NCBI GenBank assembly: GCA_023627715.1
Contig: JAMAHW010000001.1
Coordinates: forward strand, 496,001 to 560,000
DNA from: Periconia sp. R9002
Lineage: Eukaryota > Ascomycota > Dothideomycetes > Pleosporales > Periconiaceae
Length of the DNA: 64,000 bases
Direction of reading: 5' to 3'
Positions within the stretch are counted from its first letter, which is position 1; each line of letters begins with the position of its first letter. The notes beneath the pieces are model-generated. The model saw nothing but the letters and a program-made list of their open reading frames with translations, did not search any database and was not told the DNA's origin. This document shows, in pieces, positions 57,456 through 64,000 of this stretch. The position numbers and the translations under genes are program-made.

Positions 57456-57986
57456 CTCTATCTTTGGCTCTCAACATGACGTCTAGAGCTTGAGTGGCAG
57501 GTCCTTGGTATGAAAGTTACTCGCACTCTGGAAGTAGGGCGATATTGCACATATGCTAGCTCACTGAGGCGCATTCGTATCCACGTGCGCAGCCTCGTAA
57601 ATGTATCTGTAGAGAAAGTTACATTGCTTATGATTCTAAAGCTCACGTGCTGTCTTTTTTGTTTTCCGATTTTTCTGTGTCTTTTTATATAATTTGATTT
57701 TTGTATGGGTAGGGATAGCCCTTAGTACTGCGGTCATATGAATTAACTAAATCTGATCTGATGATTCCTAATTTGTTCCACTCAAAAGTTTGTGTTTGTT
57801 AATATGGTGATCAATTTGCATATATCCCTCTGTGTATATCAAGATTTTGTTGATAAACTACCTTGCATTGTTCAAACATTGTGCAAACACAGTGCTCCAT
57901 ATGACAACATATAAGAACCTTTAGGGAATATTCAAGTTCTTCCATCCACTCGAAAAGGGTACCAAACCGCATCACATTGAAGTTTG
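57456..57986. other. AT-rich intergenic region
   Basis: No gene supported. Contains T-rich runs near 57650-57700. Confidence 0.5.
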
Positions 57987-58682
57987 ATGCATTTCGCACG
58001 TTTCATCAAAACCTCAAGCGCAATCTTCATGTACATGGCTTATGCAAGCAAGCCCCCAATAAATGAGCTCCCGGTGATGTACTCGCCCAGGTTTCGGCGT
58101 TTAGCAATACGCAACAACTCTGCTGATACAAAATCAGACCCGATACACAAAGGCAACTTTATTCCCGCCATAGTCATCGCCGTTGTCGTAGTCATCATAT
58201 GTGCAGGACTCCTTTACGGGCACCTGAAATGGCGTCAGAGCGTAGAGCGATATAGAACCAAGGTATGGGACAAAGTTGATTTCATTCGTGCCTACAAAAA
58301 GAAGAGTGAGCAGAATAATGAGACTCCAAGACTCACACTACCTGAGCCTATCCACCTACAAGATCTCGAATGGGGATTCCAGGGATATGATGGCGAGGTG
58401 GACATTACGGATTATGCTGAAGATACACCAGTTCTTCTCAATACTCGCCCACTAATGACAACGAAAATGCCCGGTTGGTGGCGATGGTCAACTATTACAG
58501 GAGACCCAGTAGAAGGAGATATCAGCAACCAGCGGCCGATAGCGGAAGGTGTTTCTCAGGATCGTGGCACACCATATGATGATGCTAATCCTTGGGCCAT
58601 ATCTTCTCGATCTACGTCTTCGAGTGATTCTACTCTCGTAGATAATACTGGAGTCGATGGCTTTGAATTTGTCAGTCATTGA
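57987..58682 (+). CDS. Single-pass membrane protein, unknown function
   Basis: Single exon, 231 residues from ATG 57987 (MHFARFIKTSS). The N-terminal 57 residues are mildly basic. A clear transmembrane helix lies at about 58-82 (FIPAIVIAVVVVIICAGLLY), followed by a positively charged start (HLKWRQSVERYRTK), which by the positive-inside rule puts the C terminus in the cytosol. The tail contains acidic and aromatic segments (GYDGEVDITDYAEDTP), a WWRWSTITGD patch and a Ser-rich end. An AATAAA at 58752-58757, 70 nt after the stop, could direct polyadenylation. I do not recognise the family. Its layout (short N-terminus, one helix, about 150-residue disordered tail) resembles that of its upstream neighbour. 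Confidence 0.6.
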   Translation: MHFARFIKTSSAIFMYMAYASKPPINELPVMYSPRFRRLAIRNNSADTKSDPIHKGNFIPAIVIAVVVVIICAGLLYGHLKWRQSVERYRTKVWDKVDFIRAYKKKSEQNNETPRLTLPEPIHLQDLEWGFQGYDGEVDITDYAEDTPVLLNTRPLMTTKMPGWWRWSTITGDPVEGDISNQRPIAEGVSQDRGTPYDDANPWAISSRSTSSSDSTLVDNTGVDGFEFVSH

Positions 58683-61036
58683 GAGCTATTAGACGTTGTT
58701 GGGTCAAAAACCAAATCGAGGATAATGTAACAGCCTATGTAGTGCTGTATGAATAAAATACTTTGGATAAAAAGATATGTCTATTGAAAAAGGCCTTAAT
58801 GTATGATGAGTTCCTGCGCTGCAAATCCCCAATGAAGTACAGCGTGGTACCTGTCATATCCCATGCAGGATCTCAACAATATCTAGTGCTGCATTAACAA
58901 CCCTACAGAAAAGCATAGTAAACAATGATATAGTTAGCAGAGCCCTCAATCCGGAAGTGATGTCAATGGAGACAATATCGTATGATTGTAATGCTAGCGT
59001 TCCGCTATTTCACAATTGGAATTAGAAGAAAGAGAAATCAAGGTTTTGCACAAGCACAGAATCATCGACGTCACTCAGTTCTTCCTGCCACGTCTGACCG
59101 TCCTCTCGGTTTGTTATCCAGGACTCCACTTATCGAATAGGCGAATGCTCACTAGTGGTGGTGACATCTACTATGTAGTCATATCTAGCATGCGATTAGG
59201 TGCTTTTAAGTCCAAGCGTATCTTTGACCGGAGCACCAGCATCGATGATGGCATTTCGAAGACATCTTTTTTGGGTGTACGGAGGGAGTATTGGGCGACG
59301 GATCGACAGGATCCGTAACAAAAAAGGTAAATATGCATTCAACATGAACGGGCGAAAACGTCTACTATAAACAGCTTATAAATCTTCTTTGCAAACCCCA
59401 CCATCTTAATAGAGGATCCTGACATTACTCGATTATCCATATGCTTGATGTTCGATATGTGATAGCCTGCACATGGAAAAAAGTATACAACAAGGCGTCA
59501 CCCTAACTTAACAGACGCATTATACCCATGGTGTGCGATAAGACACAACCCCGGAATCCGACAACTGTAGCTCAATTTTCCACCAAGATGAAGAGCAACA
59601 ACATCAACGCACACTATGGCATTATTTGCGCTGATCAATCAATCGACTCACGTCGCTCGGGCCGCTAATATACAGTCCCGCAGCGGACGGATCCAAATTA
59701 AAAGATTGTTCCGACTGCTCATACCGCATTATCGTATGATCGCAATATGCGGAGTGATATGTTGCAGCTCGGTCAGTCGCGCGGGGTTGAGGCTGGGTTG
59801 TATGTGGGGAAGCAGGTTAAGGTTAGGTTGCGCCGTGTTAAGGAAGCGTTTGACATTGGTGCTACGACTGTCGCACTTGGTCGTGTAGTCTCGCAACATT
59901 CTTTTTATGAAACTACGGGAGGGAAATTGTTCCCGACCGGCGAAGTGTCACCGAATCCAAGGAGAAGAAATTAGGGGTCATGACTGAAGTGACATTGATC
60001 TGTTGCTGCTGGGAAGCAAATGTGTACCATGGATCATCCTCACTAAGGTACAAGTGACAGTAGTCCGGCATTATACGCTGCGTTGAAAAACTCGCCGTAC
60101 CATAATTTCGATGCATACCCTTTTCCTTTAAAAGCAACGGATATGCACAAGGATCGGCGGCATCGTACGTCGCTCATCTTGGGGAAGGCGGAAGTGGCTG
60201 CATTGTGGACCCTCTGATTCAGGATCGTCCGGAGCATGACTGGACGAGGATGATGATGGGAGAGGATCCATGTTTGTACGGCAAGACGTGGGATCCCGGA
60301 TGCAAGCCTGAGTCGTTGACAGAGAGGTTCGAGCGGGGTCATGCCTAGGAGGAAAAGATGATCAAACATAGCGATTGCACAATGTGAATATCGTGGCTTT
60401 CTGCTATAATTTGTTTATACTATCTTTAGGATAATAGGAGGAACCGCTCTGTTGGTGCGTGAATGAGGTGATGGCTTGCGTCTTTCTTGTGAACTAAAGG
60501 TCTCGAGTAGAGAGCCTGACTATCATTTTGTCAATCGGGATAGAAAACCACACACCAACAAAACGTACGATCTTGGGAAAACAGAAAGAATTCCAAGAAG
60601 ACAAGCCACGCGAGCATTTGGTGTCCACAACGTGCTCGCACTAACGAACCTCCCGCCAACACTATGACGCGCATGCAACCACCCCTGGCGATCCGAAAAT
60701 TTGAGCCTCTCCACCTTTATCTTATCAAGCCAGCATATCCCAGCTTCTCAGAACGCCAGCTGCTCTACCAGTCTCCTAGGACTATCCCTCTCACACGCGA
60801 CTCACCCAAATCTTGTTCAGCCTTCCGCCGGACCCGGGCGAGCGGAGGAACGTTGAAGATTACAAAAATGTGCGATCGAAACACGCGGGCTGGTGGCTTT
60901 CTAGAATATAAACGGCGCTGTCTCAATCTGGTACCGTCGACTTGATTCCCAAACGAAGCTTTTACTTTGTTTAAAACAGTCAAGCTCATCCGTGCAGCCT
61001 CGTTCATTAATAAGGTTTGAACGCTACAAGTGCAGC
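58683..61036. other. AT-rich region with coding-like remnants
   Basis: No intact gene can be modelled. Coding-like plus-strand stretches occur at about 59698-59974 (PTAHTALSYDRNMRSDMLQ, then GRVVSQHSFYETTGGK, ending in TAG) and about 60043-60350. In the latter, two frames read ordinary-looking protein: YAALKNSPYHNFDAYPFPLK in one, and CLYGKTWDPGCKPESLTERF to a TAG in another. The frames change between stretches, as in a gene with lost or unrecognised introns or a decaying gene. Confidence 0.4.
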
Positions 61037-61198
61037 TACAGAGTGGTGACACACCGGGAGGTGACATATCGGGAGGACTAAGAAGCTACAAATCAGAATT
61101 TCTATGCCTCTACCCGCCGTATATCATTTGTAAACAGCGCTTGGTACACTAGCCACCTAGTATGTGACCTCCGGTGTGCTACCCCTCTGGCATCTGTA
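61037..61198. mobile_element. MITE-like inverted-repeat element, copy A (162 bp)
   Basis: Begins and ends with TA. The left end reads TACAGAG then GTGACACACCGGGAG directly followed by GTGACATATCGGGAG. The right end, reverse-complemented, begins TACAGATGCC and contains AGCACACCGGAGGTCACAT, a diverged copy of the same pattern. No coding capacity. The inverted repeat is the most degraded of the three copies. Confidence 0.7.
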
Positions 61199-61563
61199 CA
61201 TATGGTAGACGTCAATCACGTGAATACACACCACCTTCCGACATCAGAAAGCGCAAATTGCACTTTTCAGACAGCGGGAAAGAGTGACGATAGTAGTCAG
61301 AATCCAGTAATATCAACTGAAACGAACTTGGCTTCAAGAGGGCTGTTACTGTGTTGTAGATCCTAGTTTCTAGTGGAAATTACTATCGAGTGATTGAAGG
61401 TACATATGTACAGACGCGTGTACACGAGATAGGCACTTCGACATTGGATGGACAAGGAAAAACAGCGCAGCACACGAAGTAAATAGCAACATGAGGGATA
61501 GCGTTCACGTATGAAAGGGAGATAAGTTCCTTAGTTGATAACACCACCGAATATTTTCAAACA

Positions 61564-61721
61564 TACAGGGGAGGACACATCGGGGGGTGACGATGCGGGT
61601 CTCTAGTGTACCATAGAAAAACTGCTAACAAATAGAGCAAATTCTGAAGTTCTGACTGATTGGACTCTTGAATGATACTAGTGGACCTAATCCTCACCTC
61701 CCGAAGTGTCACCCCTCTGTA
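61564..61721. mobile_element. MITE-like inverted-repeat element, copy B (158 bp)
   Basis: TA at both ends. The left terminus is TACAGGGGAGGACACATCGG and the right, reverse-complemented, is TACAGAGGGGTGACACTTCG. Both continue into a GGGAGGTGA or GGGGGGTGA block, as in copies A and C. Non-coding. Confidence 0.75.
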
Positions 61722-61993
61722 CTGAGGTCCACAAGCGCAATCAATTTCCACATACCAACAGACACGAACGAGAAAACACTGGAGTCAATCCTCAAAGCTA
61801 GGTATGTGGTAGCGTTATCGACGTGCCGCTGCCAGAAAAGAAGAAAAACGTTAGCCTACTTTCGGCGGCCCGATAAGTAGCGTACAGAACATACGTACGC
61901 ACTTATTAGCACGTGTGCGGCCTTTTTTTTTCTTGTCTAGCAAGTTAAGCGATCAAATCTACAAACCAGTATGGGATGACGTATGCATGTATG

Positions 61994-62162
61994 TACAGGG
62001 GATTGACACATCGGGACGCCGCATATCGGGAGGTTCAGCTAAACTATGTTTTTATACAAATCAGATATTAGACCTTTCTCCTCCGTTTGATACAATTAGT
62101 CAATTATTAGTGAGTACAATAACCTCCCGATATGCAGCGTCCCGATGTGTCAATACACTGTA
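61994..62162. mobile_element. MITE-like inverted-repeat element, copy C (169 bp)
   Basis: The best preserved copy. Left end TACAGGGGATTGACACATCG and right end (reverse complement) TACAGTGTATTGACACATCG. Both continue GGACGC.GCATATCGGGAGGT, making a 41-bp terminal inverted repeat with 38 matching positions. TA dinucleotides at both ends fit a TA target-site duplication. No coding capacity in the 87-bp centre. Confidence 0.8.
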
Positions 62163-62780
62163 GTTGTGAAGGGCCGCAATTCGTTGAGCGAGTTGACTTG
62201 TGGACTGGACAGGGGCGGTTGTTTGGTGTGTGCAGGCCGGTAACACTGGTTGATCGAGAGGAAATGAATTGGTGCTTGGCTAATAGCGCAGGGCGTATTT
62301 GTGAATTTATTTAGGAATAAATCACAGAGTGGACTCATCATACCCGTTGGAATAGTAATCAAACACTCGTAGTATGGACAAAGGCAAAGTATCTACAATG
62401 ACATCGAGAAAGGGCCAGCGCATCGACCAGCGCATCGAGCGTGAAAATTCATGAGAAACACTAGCGAGCATGAGATGTCATATTTGAGTTGTCCGCCCAG
62501 ACAAGGAAGAGATGATTCAATTGGTGAGCAACATAATGAGAAGCTCTGTGGTAGTCTTATCTATTCTTGCGGGTATTGGTATCATAAAAGTGCCTCCTCG
62601 TTACAACACAGTAGCGTAAAGGGGCATATACTGCCCTATGTAATAGAAGTGAAAAAAAGAGGTGCAGAGAAACATAGGCAAGATAGTTTGAAAAGAAGAA
62701 AATCCAAAAACTCCATATCCTTTTGCAAAACAGATCGCTTGGCGTGCTAGGCGGAACAGGCCTGAAGGCAGACCTGCTAC
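62163..62780. other. AT-rich intergenic region
   Basis: No gene supported. It borders the 3' end of the minus-strand HAD gene. Confidence 0.5.
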
Positions 62781-63997
62781 CTAGTCCTTCGCAAGGACGC
62801 CTGTTTGCTCCATGGTCTCGCGCACAGCTTTCCGGTATTCGCGTTCGATACCATGGTTCACAGCATCGAGTACAGTGTCAACGGTGGCTCGGGGCTCGAA
62901 ACGGGGCTTGGTTCCTGCTTGGAAGACACCCGTTCGCACCAAAATCGAGTACCAAGTATTCTCTGCGTGCTTGTCATATTCGTTGGTGCCACGAATGTCA
63001 CTCTCTGGCGTATCGCCAACAAAATATCTATGCAGGATTAGCTACTGAACGTTCACAAGTGATGCCGGATTTATACGTACACAGTGGAAGGAGGAGAGTC
63101 AATCCCGTGAGTATCTTTCCTCCACTCTTGGAGTAGACGAGTAGCAAACTCGAAGGTTCCCATTTGAGGCTTTCCAAATGCTGTCGTCTTGAGCTCTTTC
63201 CCAGTGACAGCCTTGAACATGGCTTCCAGGCTCACTCGCAGGGCGCCCATGCCAATGCGAGTCAAATCGTGGCTAGTGGACCATACAACATCATTGTGGC
63301 TGAAGAAAACTGGCGGACCTTCTTCGAAAGTCTCTGATCTTGTTCCAAGGTATCCATCCTTGGACATGAGAAGGTCCAAGATGATTTGCTGGTCGCTGGC
63401 CCAGTCACGTGAGTCGGCGAAGACGAAGATCGCGTCGATCTTGACCTTCGCGAAATTTCTAGCCCGCGAATTCTTCATTTCTTCTGGAGTCAGTTTCCTG
63501 AAGGGCGTGGTATCCGCATTGTCTTTGATGATATCTCCGGGTGTGACGACGTCTTTGAACCCATAGCCTTCGGCAACGATGCGGCACTTTTCACCTTCGC
63601 CTCCGACTACGAGGACAGTGTTGTATTTCTCAGCCATCTCTCGCATGGGAGTGTGGCCGCAAATGAACTGGCCTGGGGAAACCTCGATTTCAAGTTGCTC
63701 GCTCAGTTGTGCACAACGTTCAGCCTCGGTCTTCCCACCACCATTGGTGACAAAAATATAGGGGACTTTGATACCATACTCGTTTTCTCCGTTCAAGGCT
63801 TTCATTGCCTGAATCGCTTCCGGAATTGGCTTTCCGCCTCTGATAAGAACGCCATCAATGTCGAAGGCGAATGCGAATTTGTCTGTGGTGGTGACCTCGA
63901 CTGGGGTAGGTGGGGTTCCAGGAGTCTGAGGGGCTTCAACACGTTGCCGTGCCACTTGCATAGATGTGGCTATTTCTGAAGCCTCACTAGGAGCCAT
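62781..63997 (-). CDS. HAD-superfamily IIA hydrolase (YKR070W / HDHD5-like)
   Basis: Minus strand. Exon 1 runs 63997-63081 and exon 2 runs 63027-62781, with a 53-nt intron (63080-63028, donor GTACGT, acceptor TAG); 387 residues in all. HAD motif I is FAFDIDGVLIRGGKPIP with the two catalytic Asp. Motif II is in VPYIFVTNGGGKTEAERCAQ (Thr-Asn). Motif IV is VGDTPESDIRGTNEYDKHAE, restored only when the intron is removed. This family is often annotated as phosphatidyl synthase or Cut-1-type; yeast YKR070W and human HDHD5/CECR5 are mitochondrial members of unknown substrate. ATG 63997 sits 4 bases from the window edge, so a longer N terminus (for instance a mitochondrial presequence) may lie outside. 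Confidence 0.92.
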
Positions 63998-64000
63998 CAA

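Noticed and set aside
59016..59318. 100-codon plus-strand frame
   Set aside because: No motif, no convincing start context and no link to neighbouring coding-like stretches.

Overview
The window looks like nuclear DNA of a filamentous ascomycete (Pezizomycotina; the gene set would fit a Dothideomycete, but that rank is inference). Introns are short (50-127 nt) with GTAAGT/GTGAGT-type donors and CTAAC-like branch sites. The recognisable proteins are fungal: Atg22, a Clg1-type cyclin, Bre2, Enp1, a type II NADH dehydrogenase, a YPQ-type PQ-loop transporter and a GPI-anchored Ser/Pro-rich wall protein. No tRNA, rRNA or CRISPR array was found.

Left part (1-8,400), rather AT-rich and accessory in character: the 3' end of a Cys-containing gene; a three-exon gene for mitochondrial ribosomal protein uL15m; a disabled protein-kinase gene with an in-frame TAG and a frameshift; a 36-bp tandem repeat; and a long protein with RS-rich 41-residue repeats, an internal 71-bp duplication and a C2H2-like motif. 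A gene-free stretch of about 10.6 kb (7,767-18,373) follows. It becomes strongly pyrimidine-rich just before a two-exon cyclin gene.

Central housekeeping block (18,374-51,815): cyclin (+), 2-oxoglutarate/Fe(II) oxygenase (+), ATG22 (+), a small Ala/Pro-rich protein (-), U-box cyclophilin (+), zinc alcohol dehydrogenase (+), GPI-type secreted protein (+), alpha/beta hydrolase (+), BRE2 (-) head-to-head with ENP1 (+) across 194 bp, NADH dehydrogenase (+), PLP amino-acid decarboxylase (+), PQ-loop transporter (-) and a multi-span membrane protein (-). These look like independent single-gene units. I see no metabolic cluster, although the oxygenase, dehydrogenase and decarboxylase could act on small molecules.

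Right part (51,816-62,780), again AT-rich and accessory: a 1,264-residue two-exon protein whose N terminus resembles a fungal caspase-like (peptidase C14-like) fold but lacks the catalytic His and Cys; two genes for single-pass membrane proteins on the same strand; coding-like remnants; and three related 158-169 bp TA-flanked inverted-repeat elements (MITE-like) within 1.13 kb. The window ends in a HAD-superfamily phosphatase-like gene (-). The pseudo-caspase plus membrane-protein neighbourhood and the MITE cluster are the most interesting parts.
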